From NCBI GenBank assembly GCA_964427825.1, contig CAYRUU010000016.1, positions 1 through 20,848 of the forward strand: a DNA stretch of 20,848 bases, written 5' to 3'. Source of the stretch: GCA-2747515 sp964427825 (GTDB lineage Bacteria > Patescibacteriota > Minisyncoccia > Moranbacterales > GCA-2747515). Made by a program: the position numbers and the translations under genes. Below are positions 1 to 8,518 of this stretch, piece by piece. The notes beneath the pieces are model-generated. The model did no database searches, was not told where the DNA came from, and saw only the letters and a list, made by a program, of their open reading frames with translations. Numbering within the stretch: position 1 is the stretch's first letter; each line of letters starts with the position of its first letter.

Positions 1-407
1 TTACCCGCATCAATCAGCGCCGCAATCTCATTGGCATCAAGACGTCCTTCGCGTGCAAACACATCGGCGGGAATATCCCCTTCGGCAATGGTATATGATG
101 TGATACGTTCATCGACACGCTGTGGCGTGGTATCCACGGCGGCGTCGTTGTCAGTCTGTGCACGCGCGCCCACATCACCGTCCGACGCACCCGCACCGGT
201 GCGCATCTCCTCATACGCCTGCCTCGCCGCCAAAAATCCTCCAACACCCTTCCATCCAAACCACGCCACGCCACACATCGCCACGCCAAAAGCGACAAAA
301 ACCGCAACACGCCACCGCACTACCTTTGGCGCCCTCGATTGATCGTGCGTTGTGTCACGAAGCAGCGCGCGTCGCGGCCGATAGTATTGATAGCGTTCAA
401 TAGCCAT
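1..407 (-). CDS. Membrane-anchored envelope protein, N-terminal part (gene runs off the window)
   Basis: The frame is open from an ATG at 407 to the window edge, giving 135 codons without a stop, so only the N-terminus is seen. Residues 1-32 are basic (for example RYQYYRPRR). Residues about 33-52 form one hydrophobic membrane segment, and an Ala/Asp-rich linker follows. Residues 101-135 (start RITSYTIAEGD, then DVFAREGRLDANEIAALID) resemble the LysM/OapA-like N-terminal module often found in front of M23 peptidoglycan peptidases. The probable topology is a single-pass anchor with an extracellular domain. An M23 peptidase or other wall-binding protein is an inference, because the catalytic part lies outside the window. 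An extended -10 promoter lies about 27 bp upstream, so the mRNA leader is short, and no Shine-Dalgarno site is visible. Confidence 0.6.
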   Translation of the reverse strand, partial: MAIERYQYYRPRRALLRDTTHDQSRAPKVVRWRVAVFVAFGVAMCGVAWFGWKGVGGFLAARQAYEEMRTGAGASDGDVGARAQTDNDAAVDTTPQRVDERITSYTIAEGDIPADVFAREGRLDANEIAALIDAG

Positions 408-433
408 AGTGCATTTTTACGCAAGCGCAGTTC

Positions 434-442
434 ATTATACCA
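434..442 (-). promoter_or_regulatory. Extended -10 promoter of the envelope protein gene
   Basis: Read on the minus strand the bases are TGGTATAAT, a perfect -10 hexamer with the TGn extension. No good -35 hexamer is seen, as is common for extended -10 promoters. The predicted start is near 427, leaving a leader of about 20 nt before the ATG at 407. Confidence 0.55.
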
Positions 443-549
443 CAGAGAACCTTCCCGCACACACCATTGACACCTCCAACAAAAAGAACTCTATCGCGCG
501 CAACGAGTCACATTTCATGTCCTTTTTATACCCTGTCAAGCCTAAAGTA

Positions 550-578
550 TTGACTTTTTTGCCAAAAGATGCTATAAT
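550..578 (+). promoter_or_regulatory. Sigma70-type promoter of the small secreted protein gene
   Basis: TTGACT (550-555) and TATAAT (573-578) are separated by exactly 17 bp in an AT-rich stretch. The predicted transcription start is near 585, about 40 nt before the ATG at 627. This is one of the strongest promoter matches in the window. Confidence 0.8.
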
Positions 579-615
579 ATTCTAAATGTTGTTATCTTAA
601 AAAGACCATACATAT

Positions 616-621
616 AGGAGG
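616..621 (+). promoter_or_regulatory. Canonical Shine-Dalgarno site AGGAGG
   Basis: AGGAGG lies 5 nt before the ATG at 627. It fixes that start. It is notable because almost no other gene in this window has a recognisable Shine-Dalgarno site. Confidence 0.8.
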
Positions 622-626
622 ATCTT

Positions 627-1037
627 ATGAAATTTTTTATCACTGCTCTGGTTTTTTGTTGTTTTTCACTGCCAACTGATTTTGCCCATGCAGATAGCTG
701 GGCGGCATATCAACTCGGCGAAACAGCGCTCCGCGAGCTTGGCTCGTACATGAGGAGCAGAGAGGGTTATAAATCCTACTCTTACAACGAGAGTAGGCAA
801 ATCAACAACGATAACCCCATGCCGTACGGTCCGCCACGCGGGATGTTTGGTAGCCACCAAAACTACCGATACGACACGTCGTACGGAAGAGGTGGTGGTC
901 AAACACTGCCACGCGGATACTACGACGACGAACCACGGCCGCGCTATCAGATTGGCTATCGCGGCGTACGGTATGATCCGCACAACTGCTTTATCAGCAG
1001 ATATGACGGTCAGCGCTACTGCCGTCAAATACAATAG
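627..1037 (+). CDS. Small secreted Tyr/Gly/Arg-rich protein of unknown function
   Basis: 136 aa. Residues 1-22 are a signal peptide (hydrophobic core FFITALVFCCFSL) with a likely cleavage site after AHA, giving a mature protein of about 114 aa. The mature part is rich in Tyr, Arg, Gly and Asn, has low hydrophobicity and holds two cysteines near the C-terminus (HNCFI and RYCRQ) that could form a disulfide. I recognise no family. Secretion is inferred from the signal peptide; the composition suggests a surface or wall-associated protein. Expression is probably high, given the near-consensus promoter, the AGGAGG site and the terminator just after the stop. It stands alone as a single-gene transcription unit convergent with rpoC. 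Confidence 0.8.
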   Translation: MKFFITALVFCCFSLPTDFAHADSWAAYQLGETALRELGSYMRSREGYKSYSYNESRQINNDNPMPYGPPRGMFGSHQNYRYDTSYGRGGGQTLPRGYYDDEPRPRYQIGYRGVRYDPHNCFISRYDGQRYCRQIQ

Positions 1038-1043
1038 TAGCGC

Positions 1044-1078
1044 AAAACCGGCTTCTCATAACGAGACGCCGGTTTTTT
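1044..1078. terminator. Two-way intrinsic terminator between the secreted-protein gene and rpoC
   Basis: Arms AAAACCGGC (1044-1052) and GCCGGTTTT (1068-1076) pair, with an inner TCTC/GAGA helix and an ATAAC loop. T6 (1073-1078) follows on the plus strand, and T4 on the minus strand. It lies between two convergent stops (1037 and 1111), so it can serve both genes. Confidence 0.8.
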
Positions 1079-1110
1079 CATTGCATGCGACTTTGGATCC
1101 TTTTGTGCGA

Positions 1111-4100
1111 CTATACCGTGTCTTCCATTTCTGTTGCCTGATGTGCACGGAATCCGGTGCCCGCAGGAATGAGACGTCCGATAATGACGTTTTCTTTGAG
1201 ACCACGCAGACGATCTTCCTTGCCGGTGATGGCGGCGTTGATGAGAACGCGTGCCGTCTCCTGAAAGGATGCCGCGGAGAGGAATGACTCCGTGGACAGT
1301 GCTACTTTGGTAATGCCCAAGATCATCTGCTCACCTTCCGCTGGTGTGCCGCCGGTCTTTTCCACGTCGGTGTTGGCGTCGGTAAACTCGCTCAGCTCCA
1401 CAATTTCACCGGGGATTAGCGTGGTGTCTCCCGCCTCCACAATGCGAATACGTGAGAACATTTGGCGAATAATGATTTCCACGTGCTTGTCGTTGATACC
1501 CTCACCTTGCGACGCATAGATGGATTGGATTTCACGCACAATATAGCGGTGCACTTCTTCCTTACCCATCGTATCGTAGAGTTTCTTGAGATCAATATGT
1601 CCCTCATTGAGCTGTGTGCCCTTCGCCACCAGATCGCCGACGGCGACATTGATCGTGGAATTGGACGGCACGGCGTACTTCTTCTGCTGTTTGCGTTTGC
1701 CGTCTTTTTCAATAATGATGGTGGTCATTTTTCCGCCGTCATCTTGAATCTCCACAACACTGCCATCCACTTCGGAAATAATAGACTCACCCTTTGGCGC
1801 CCGCGCTTCAAAAATTTCTTCCACGCGTGGCAAACCTTGCGTAATGTCCGATCCCGCCACACCACCAACGTGAAATGTACGCATGGTCAACTGCGTGCCC
1901 GGTTCACCAATAGCCTGCGCCGCCACCGTACCAACCGCCTGTCCCAGCGCCACAAGATCCTTGCGTCCCAGGTCAAGACCATAACACTTCTGACAAATAC
2001 CGCGCAATGTCTTGCATGATGTCGCCGTGCGGATTTTCACCTTGTCAATGCCGGATTTGTCAATATCCTGCGCTTGCTTTTTTGTAATGAGGTCACTGGA
2101 TTTCGCCAACACCTTGCCCGTTTTGGGATGTGCGATCTGTCCGAGCGCTGTACGTCCCTCCACACGCGATGCGAAAGGGATGCCAATACGATCGGAATCT
2201 TCACGATACACAAAGCCACCCGTGCGATCGCCACAATCCACCTCTGTCACAATGACATCCTGTGCCACATCCACCAAGCGACGCGTCAAATACCCTGCCG
2301 TCGCGGTACGTAACGCCGTATCCGCCATACCCTTGCGCGCGCCGTGCGTTGAAATGAAGTATTCCAGAACATCCAAGCCTTCTTTATACGAACTACGCAC
2401 CGGCAATTCCAGCGTCTCACCTGTTGCACCCGCCATGAGTCCCTTCATACCGGTCATCTGCACCACAACCGACTCGCTACCGCGCGCCTTGGAATACACC
2501 ATGGAATACACCGGACCTTCTTTGTCCAATGATGTGCGCACCTCGTCTGTAATGTCATCCTTTGCTTGATTCCAGATATCAATCACACGATTCTTACGCT
2601 CTTCATTGGTCAAGAGACCGGCATTGTAACTTTCTTTCACTTCTTCCACTTTACTCTTCGCCCGCTCCAAAATCCCCGCCTTTTCCTGCGGCACCATAAG
2701 GTCATCCATGCCCCAACTAATGCCTGAAAGCGTCACATTTTTGAAACCAAGATTTTTCACGCGATCAATAAAGATTGCTGTCTCTTCCTGTCCAACGGTA
2801 TCCAACATCCGCGCCACAATATCTTTGAGATCTTTTTTCGTCAATTCCTCATTGATGTAGCGGAGGTTTTCCGGCAAAATATCGTTGAACATGGCACGCC
2901 CCGCAGATGTCACATACACCTTGCCATCATAGAGCATGTGAATTTCCGCATTCACGGCAATAGCGCCGCTTTGATATGCCAAAATCGCCTCATCCATATT
3001 CGCCACAAGCTTGCCTTCGCCATGTGCGCCCTTTTTGATGTGTGTCAAATAGTACACACCAAGTACCAGATCCAAAGACGGCGTGGTGATTGGCTCGCCG
3101 CTCGCTGGCTTGATCAAGTTCTTGGATGACAGCATGATGTTTTCCGCCTCATAGCGCGCCTTATCCGTCAACGGCACATGCACCGCCATCTGATCACCAT
3201 CAAAGTCGGCATTGAACGCCGCACACACCATCGGATGCAACTGAATCGCCTTACCCTCAATCAACACCGGCTGGAATGCTTGAATAGAGAGACGGTGCAG
3301 AGTTGGTGCACGGTTCAACATCACATAGTGATGGGAGATGATATCATCCAAAATTTCATACGCTTCCTCCGCCTCGTTGTCCACCATGCGACCGGCGGTA
3401 CGCACATTGTGGGCATACTCGCGCTCAATCAATTTGTTGATGATAAATGGCTTAAACAATTCCAACGCCATACGCTTCGGCAAACCCGCCTGATGCAAGT
3501 GGAGCTTCGGACCGATCACGATCACACTGCGTCCGGAATAGTCCACGCGCTTACCCAAAAGGTTTTGACGGAAACGTCCTTGTTTACCTTTCAAAGAGTC
3601 CGCCAAAGAACGCAAAGCACGACGCTGTCCCGTGGACGCCGCCACCGATGCTTGACCGCGACGTGCAGAATTATCCAATAGTGCATCCACCGCCTCTTGC
3701 AACATGCGCTTCTCATTGCGCGTGATCACTTCCGGTGCGCGCAATTCCAATAGCTTCTTCAAGCGATTATTACGGTTGATGATGCGACGATACAAGTCGT
3801 TCAGGTCGGATGTCGCAAAACGTCCACCGTCCAACGCCACCATCGGACGCAAATCCGGCGGAATCACAGGGATCACCGTCGGCAACATCCAATCCAAATC
3901 AATCTCAGCTTTCTTCACACCTTGAAAAAATTTAATCCGCTTCAGAATTTTCTTCTTCGTCAAGGAATCCGCTTCATCCAATTCCGCAGTAAGCCGCTCC
4001 ATCATCACATCCACATCCATCGCCACAAGTACGTCGCGAATCGCTTCTGCGCCAATACCGGCAGTAAACACCTGCCCGAAGCTTGTGGACAACGTAAAGT

Positions 4101-4707
4101 ATTCCATTTCACTCAAGATCTGATATGGGACAAGTGCACGCAGCGCATCGCGCTTGGAACGGTACTGCTTTTTAAGCTCGTCAAGTAGTTCACCATCGCC
4201 GCGTGCCTTGATGTCCTTCTGTTTGTGTGTGAACTCGCTATCCAAACTTTCCAGTGCACGTGTACGTGCATCTTCGTCAATGGTTGTGACAATATACGAA
4301 GAAAAGTAGATCACTTTCTCCAATGCCTGTGGACTCAATCCAAGTGCTAAACCAATCTTGCTCGGCACGCCGCGCAAGAACCAAATGTGTGATACCGGCA
4401 CTGCCAGTTGGATGTGCCCCATACGCTCGCGGCGCACAATGGAGCGCGTGACTTCCACGCCACATTTGTCGCACACGACGCCCTTGTAGCGGATGCGCTT
4501 GTACTTGCCACAATAGCACTCCCAGTCCTTTGACGGACCGAATGTGCGCTCGCAAAACAAGCCGTCCATTTCATAGCGCTGCGTACGATAGTTAATAGTT
4601 TCTGGTTTTGTGACTTCACCGCTAGACCATTCGCGAATGGTGTCCGGACTTGCCAAGCGGAGACGGACACTGTCAAAATCGCTCACTTTGGTGATATTTT
4701 GTTCCAT
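1111..4707 (-). CDS. rpoC: DNA-directed RNA polymerase subunit beta'
   Basis: 1198 aa, complete, within the usual length for beta' without large lineage insertions. It forms the active-centre half of RNA polymerase with beta. The N-terminal zinc ribbon has C64, C66, C79 and C82. The catalytic NADFDGD motif is at 499-505 (Mg-binding D501, D503, D505). The second zinc site has C825, C898, C905 and C908. The bridge helix and trigger loop region is around 910-965 (GEPGTQLTMRTFHVGG at about 934-949). The ATG at 4707 fits the family N-terminus (MEQNITKVSDFDSVRL). No Shine-Dalgarno site is visible. It follows rpoB by 42 bp, with no promoter seen in the gap, so it is transcribed from the rpoB promoter and ends at the shared terminator near 1044-1078. 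Confidence 0.98.
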   Translation of the reverse strand: MEQNITKVSDFDSVRLRLASPDTIREWSSGEVTKPETINYRTQRYEMDGLFCERTFGPSKDWECYCGKYKRIRYKGVVCDKCGVEVTRSIVRRERMGHIQLAVPVSHIWFLRGVPSKIGLALGLSPQALEKVIYFSSYIVTTIDEDARTRALESLDSEFTHKQKDIKARGDGELLDELKKQYRSKRDALRALVPYQILSEMEYFTLSTSFGQVFTAGIGAEAIRDVLVAMDVDVMMERLTAELDEADSLTKKKILKRIKFFQGVKKAEIDLDWMLPTVIPVIPPDLRPMVALDGGRFATSDLNDLYRRIINRNNRLKKLLELRAPEVITRNEKRMLQEAVDALLDNSARRGQASVAASTGQRRALRSLADSLKGKQGRFRQNLLGKRVDYSGRSVIVIGPKLHLHQAGLPKRMALELFKPFIINKLIEREYAHNVRTAGRMVDNEAEEAYEILDDIISHHYVMLNRAPTLHRLSIQAFQPVLIEGKAIQLHPMVCAAFNADFDGDQMAVHVPLTDKARYEAENIMLSSKNLIKPASGEPITTPSLDLVLGVYYLTHIKKGAHGEGKLVANMDEAILAYQSGAIAVNAEIHMLYDGKVYVTSAGRAMFNDILPENLRYINEELTKKDLKDIVARMLDTVGQEETAIFIDRVKNLGFKNVTLSGISWGMDDLMVPQEKAGILERAKSKVEEVKESYNAGLLTNEERKNRVIDIWNQAKDDITDEVRTSLDKEGPVYSMVYSKARGSESVVVQMTGMKGLMAGATGETLELPVRSSYKEGLDVLEYFISTHGARKGMADTALRTATAGYLTRRLVDVAQDVIVTEVDCGDRTGGFVYREDSDRIGIPFASRVEGRTALGQIAHPKTGKVLAKSSDLITKKQAQDIDKSGIDKVKIRTATSCKTLRGICQKCYGLDLGRKDLVALGQAVGTVAAQAIGEPGTQLTMRTFHVGGVAGSDITQGLPRVEEIFEARAPKGESIISEVDGSVVEIQDDGGKMTTIIIEKDGKRKQQKKYAVPSNSTINVAVGDLVAKGTQLNEGHIDLKKLYDTMGKEEVHRYIVREIQSIYASQGEGINDKHVEIIIRQMFSRIRIVEAGDTTLIPGEIVELSEFTDANTDVEKTGGTPAEGEQMILGITKVALSTESFLSAASFQETARVLINAAITGKEDRLRGLKENVIIGRLIPAGTGFRAHQATEMEDTV

Positions 4708-4749
4708 ATGATGTGATTTGCGTTACATTACAATTAGTGTGCGCGATTG

Positions 4750-7700
4750 CTATACGGCTTCCGTTTCCCGTACATCTTCGCCGTCGCGACCGTCCGCCTC
4801 GCCGGGTTCGACTTTTTGCCCGATGAGCTCCACATCCAAACACAGACCCTTAAGCTCGTTCACAAGCACGTGAAACGATGCTGGGAGGTTTGGGCTCTTG
4901 ATTTCTTCGCCCTTGATAATGGACTCGTATGCCTTGGATCGTCCAAGCACATCATCAGATTTAATAGTTAGCATTTCCTGTAATGTATAGGCAGCACCAT
5001 AACCTTCCAGTGCCCACACTTCCATTTCACCGAAACGCTGTCCACCGAACTGCGCCTTACCGCCAAGCGGCTGCTGTGTGATCAATGAGTACGGACCAAT
5101 AGAGCGCATGTGCAATTTGTCATCCACCAAGTGATTGAGTTTCATGATGTACATCACACCCACTGTGGATTCATTGTCAAACGGGCGTCCCGTCTTACCA
5201 TCAATCAACGTGATCTTGCCACTCTCTGGCAAGCCCGCCGAACGCAACTCCGCCTTGATATCATCTTCACTCACACCGTCCAGTGCCGGCGTCGCCACCA
5301 TATAGTCGTGCGCACGCGCTGCCCATCCAAGGTGTGTTTCCAGAATCTGCCCGATATTCATACGACTTGCCACGCCCAATGGGTTTAAGATCACATCCAC
5401 CGGCGTACCGTCCGGAAGGTAGGGCATGTCTTCCACAGGCGCAATCCGTGAGATCACACCTTTGTTGCCATGGCGTCCCGCGAGCTTGTCACCGACGGCA
5501 ACCTTGCGTAGTTGCGCCACAGAGATTTGGATTTGCTGACTAACACCGGTCGGCAAGCGATCGCCCTGATCGCGTGTGAAAATTTTGATGTCCACAACCT
5601 TACCGTGTTCGCCGTGCGGCAAATACAGTGATGAGTCTTTCACATCACGTGATTTTTCGCCAAAGATGGCACGCAGCAACCGCTCTTCCGCGGTGAGATC
5701 GCCCTCGCCCTTCGGCGTGATTTTCCCCACAAGGATATCACCCGACGACACTTCCGCACCGATGCGAATGATGCCCGTCTCGTCAAGATTGCGCAGACGA
5801 TCATCACCGATGTTGGGGATGTCGCGTGTCACAACCTCCGGGCCAAGTTTCGTATCGCGCACGTCAAGTGTAAAGTCTTCAATATGAATGGAGCTGTAGC
5901 GATCTTCGCGCAACACTTTTTCCGAAATGATGATTGCATCTTCAAAGTTATAGCCCTCCCACGGCATAAAGGCCACGAGCATATTCTGTCCAAGCGCCAA
6001 CTCACCGTGATCAGTGGAAGAGCCATCCGCCAACAACTGCCCCTTCTTCACTTCCTCACCCTTCATCACGCGCGGCACTTGATTCATTGACGTAAACGCA
6101 TTGGACTTCATGAATCGATGTAAGAGGTATTCGCGCTTCACAGTTTTTTTCTTGGATCCCGCCGGTGCCTCTTCTTCCACCACAATGCGAAAGCCATCCA
6201 CCGTCACAACCGTACCGGCATTTTTGGCAATCACTGCCTGACCGGAGTCGACCGCCGCCTTATCCTCAATGCCTGTGCCCACAAGCGGTGCTTGCGGAAT
6301 CACACATGACACAGCTTGGCGCTGCATGTTTGATCCCATCAACGCACGGTTGGCATCATCATGCTCCAAAAACGGAATCAATGCCGTCGCCACGGAGATG
6401 CACTGCTGAGGTGACACATCAATATAATCCACACTGTCCGCCGGCATCATATCCGGCTGCCCGTTCACGCGCACCACCGCCATCTCTTCTGTAAAGTTTC
6501 GCTCATCATCCAACTTTGTGCCACCATGCGCAATCGTCAAGCGATCTTCCACCGTTGCGTTGATATAGTGCACATCATTGGTCACAAACGGCACAACCGT
6601 CACACGCTCTACGCCTTTTTCTTTGGTAATTTTTTGTGCCATTGCGGCGTCAAGCTTCACACCCGCCTTCACGCCGGCAACTGCCGCCGTGAGAATGCGC
6701 CCTTCCAAATCTTCTACGCGATTCGCCACCTCGTGCTCCACTTTCAGATAGGGTGTTTCCAAAAAGCCATATTCATTGATGCGTGCATATGTCGCCAAGT
6801 GTCCCACAAGTCCGATGTTCGGGCCCTCCGGCGTCTCCACGGGACAGATGCGCCCATAGTGTGAGTGATGTACATCACGCACCTCAAAGCCAGCACGCTC
6901 ACGCGTCAAACCACCAGGACCCAGTGCACTCAAACGGCGCTTATGCTCCAACTCCGCAAGCGGGTTGACCTGATCCATAAACTGCGACAATTGCGAGCTG
7001 GAGAAAAATTCTTTGATCGCCGCCGCCACGGGACGCGTGTTGATGATTTGTCCTGGCACAACAGTCATCACATCGCTTGTACTCATGCGATCCTTGATGT
7101 TGCGGGACATGCGCGCAAAGCCCACGCGCATTTTGTTTTGGATCAATTCACCGACACCACGCACACGACGGTTGCCCAAGTGATCAATATCATCCGCCAC
7201 AGCCTGCGGGTCATTGTTCATGCGGATCATTTCCTTGATAATCAAGACAAAATCATCCACGCGCAAGATGCGATGCTCCGGATCGTTGGGGCGTTCAATG
7301 TTGAGACGTTGGTTCAAGCGGTAGCGTCCCACGGACCCAAAGTCATACCGATCAAAATTGAAAAACATCGCATCAATCATCTGCTTGGCATTTTCTTCTG
7401 TCGCCAAGTCACCTGGACGCACGCGCTTGTACACCTCTTTATATCCCTCACCGCGCGTCTTGGTAATATCTTTGGCAAGAGTCTCACCGATGTGGTCCAC
7501 ATCCACCACGTGCACATCATCGTGGAACAGTTCGCGAATTTGCTCATCGCTACCATAACCAAAAGCGCGCAACAGTGCCGTCACCGGCAGCTTGCGCTTA
7601 CGATCAATCTTGACATAGATCACACCGTCGCGATCCGTTTCCAATTCTAGCCACGCACCGCGATTAGGGATGATTTTGGCACCAAAGTATTTCTTGCCCT

Positions 7701-8178
7701 TGATGTATTCCATGGAAAAGAACACACCGGGTGAGCGGATCAATTGTGACACCACAACGCGCTCCACGCCATTGATGATAAATGTGCCACGGTCAGTCAT
7801 GATCGGAAATTCGCCAAAGTAGATTTCCTGCTCTTTGACTTCGCCCGTCTTTTTGAACAAGAGTTTCGCCTGTGCGCGTAGCGGCGCCTCAAAGGAGATA
7901 TTTTTATTACGCGCCGTCAATTCATTGTATTTCGGCTCATCCAGAAAATAGTGTGAGAACGACAATTCCATATCCTTACCCGTAAAATCCGTAATGGGAT
8001 TGATTTCATCAAAAAGTTCCTGCAAGCCTTTGTCCAAAAACCACTCATACGACGCCGTCTGTGCCTCAATAAGGTTCGGCAACGATACTGCCAACTGCTT
8101 CTTAAAAAGCTTGCGCTTGGCAAGCGATGAAGAAGCGCTAAACTTCTTCTTCACTTTCATTTTCTTGTTCTCAACCAT
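4750..8178 (-). CDS. rpoB: DNA-directed RNA polymerase subunit beta
   Basis: 1142 aa, complete. With beta' it makes the catalytic core of RNA polymerase. The rifampicin-pocket region is at 393-425, and the residues equivalent to E. coli Q513, D516, H526, R529 and S531 are Q399, D402, H412, R415 and S417. All are the wild-type, drug-sensitive kind, but sensitivity is inferred, not shown. CPVETPEGPNIGL follows at 445-457, and the GDKLAGRHGNKG active-site motif lies in the C-terminal part. The ATG at 8178 gives MVENKKMKVKKKFS; a second Met at residue 7 is possible. No Shine-Dalgarno site is seen; a hairpin plus U5 lies directly before the ATG. Ribosomal genes rplJ/rplL, often upstream of rpoB, are not here; the upstream neighbour is a thioredoxin-fold gene. 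Confidence 0.98.
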   Translation of the reverse strand: MVENKKMKVKKKFSASSSLAKRKLFKKQLAVSLPNLIEAQTASYEWFLDKGLQELFDEINPITDFTGKDMELSFSHYFLDEPKYNELTARNKNISFEAPLRAQAKLLFKKTGEVKEQEIYFGEFPIMTDRGTFIINGVERVVVSQLIRSPGVFFSMEYIKGKKYFGAKIIPNRGAWLELETDRDGVIYVKIDRKRKLPVTALLRAFGYGSDEQIRELFHDDVHVVDVDHIGETLAKDITKTRGEGYKEVYKRVRPGDLATEENAKQMIDAMFFNFDRYDFGSVGRYRLNQRLNIERPNDPEHRILRVDDFVLIIKEMIRMNNDPQAVADDIDHLGNRRVRGVGELIQNKMRVGFARMSRNIKDRMSTSDVMTVVPGQIINTRPVAAAIKEFFSSSQLSQFMDQVNPLAELEHKRRLSALGPGGLTRERAGFEVRDVHHSHYGRICPVETPEGPNIGLVGHLATYARINEYGFLETPYLKVEHEVANRVEDLEGRILTAAVAGVKAGVKLDAAMAQKITKEKGVERVTVVPFVTNDVHYINATVEDRLTIAHGGTKLDDERNFTEEMAVVRVNGQPDMMPADSVDYIDVSPQQCISVATALIPFLEHDDANRALMGSNMQRQAVSCVIPQAPLVGTGIEDKAAVDSGQAVIAKNAGTVVTVDGFRIVVEEEAPAGSKKKTVKREYLLHRFMKSNAFTSMNQVPRVMKGEEVKKGQLLADGSSTDHGELALGQNMLVAFMPWEGYNFEDAIIISEKVLREDRYSSIHIEDFTLDVRDTKLGPEVVTRDIPNIGDDRLRNLDETGIIRIGAEVSSGDILVGKITPKGEGDLTAEERLLRAIFGEKSRDVKDSSLYLPHGEHGKVVDIKIFTRDQGDRLPTGVSQQIQISVAQLRKVAVGDKLAGRHGNKGVISRIAPVEDMPYLPDGTPVDVILNPLGVASRMNIGQILETHLGWAARAHDYMVATPALDGVSEDDIKAELRSAGLPESGKITLIDGKTGRPFDNESTVGVMYIMKLNHLVDDKLHMRSIGPYSLITQQPLGGKAQFGGQRFGEMEVWALEGYGAAYTLQEMLTIKSDDVLGRSKAYESIIKGEEIKSPNLPASFHVLVNELKGLCLDVELIGQKVEPGEADGRDGEDVRETEAV

Positions 8179-8199
8179 AAAAAGACTGCCCAGGACAGT
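8179..8199 (-). promoter_or_regulatory. Small hairpin plus U5 directly before the rpoB start codon
   Basis: On the minus strand ACTGTC, loop CTG, GGCAGT (8199-8185) form a 6-bp stem with one G-U pair, followed by C and T5 and then the ATG. It resembles a small intrinsic terminator or a translation-blocking hairpin. Its weak stem makes strong termination uncertain. Confidence 0.4.
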
Positions 8200-8382
8200 G
8201 ATGCTTCTTGTTTATGGCACTCCTTTCCAAACAAGACAAAACATCCATGCACTGGAGTTTTCAATGATTAACTATTTAATTGTCGCACACAAAATGTCCG
8301 ATGATGATCATCCAAGGCACACGGCACGGAAAACGTCGCACTACGCGAGTTTCCTGCGCCAGTAAGGTGGATTATTTTCAGT
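8200..8382 (-). promoter_or_regulatory. rpoB 5' leader, about 200 nt, mostly unexplained
   Basis: The stretch between the predicted transcription start (about 8382) and rpoB has no supported gene. It holds one clear hairpin (8328-8354: GGAAAC with GTTTTCC around CGC/GCG), an AT-rich patch (about 8258-8284), and an AAAGGAG string near 8221-8227 that is not followed by a usable ORF. A long leader on rpoB suggests post-initiation control. I recognise no known RNA family. Confidence 0.4.
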
Positions 8383-8388
8383 ACATGG

Positions 8389-8417
8389 ACTATAGCAGAT
8401 GTCCGCACTGCTGTCAA
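8389..8417 (-). promoter_or_regulatory. Sigma70-type promoter of rpoB-rpoC
   Basis: On the minus strand TTGACA (8417-8412) and TATAGT (8394-8389) are 17 bp apart. The predicted start is near 8382, which gives a leader of about 204 nt before rpoB. Confidence 0.8.
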
Positions 8418-8446
8418 TGTCATACTGATTTGTCGTGTTTTTCATC

Positions 8447-8504
8447 TTATCCACAGCTTGTGCACACGTGTCATAATTATACACAACGTGTGCACAATAT
8501 TGTG
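8447..8504. promoter_or_regulatory. Cluster of DnaA-box-like sites with nested palindromes
   Basis: The strict DnaA-box pattern TTATNCACA occurs twice in the same direction: TTATCCACA (8447-8455) and TTATACACA (8477-8485), 30 bp apart. Two relaxed sites TTGTGCACA lie at 8458-8466 (plus) and 8489-8497 (minus). The region also has a 10-bp inverted repeat, GTGCACACGT (8460-8469) and ACGTGTGCAC (8486-8495), and a 12-bp palindrome CACAATATTGTG (8493-8504). It lies 30-87 bp upstream of the rpoBC -35 hexamer. DnaA binding is inferred from sequence only; an unrelated dimeric regulator could bind the inverted repeat instead. Confidence 0.5.
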
Positions 8505-8518
8505 GCGTACATCACCAT

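Noticed and set aside
519..590. 23-codon ORF overlapping the promoter at 550-578
   Set aside because: It covers the -35 and -10 elements and has no start signal.
6865..7650. A 261-codon open frame on the plus strand inside rpoB
   Set aside because: It is antisense to a fully conserved rpoB, has no start signal, and its product is His/Thr-rich as expected from the reverse of Val/Asp-rich coding sequence.
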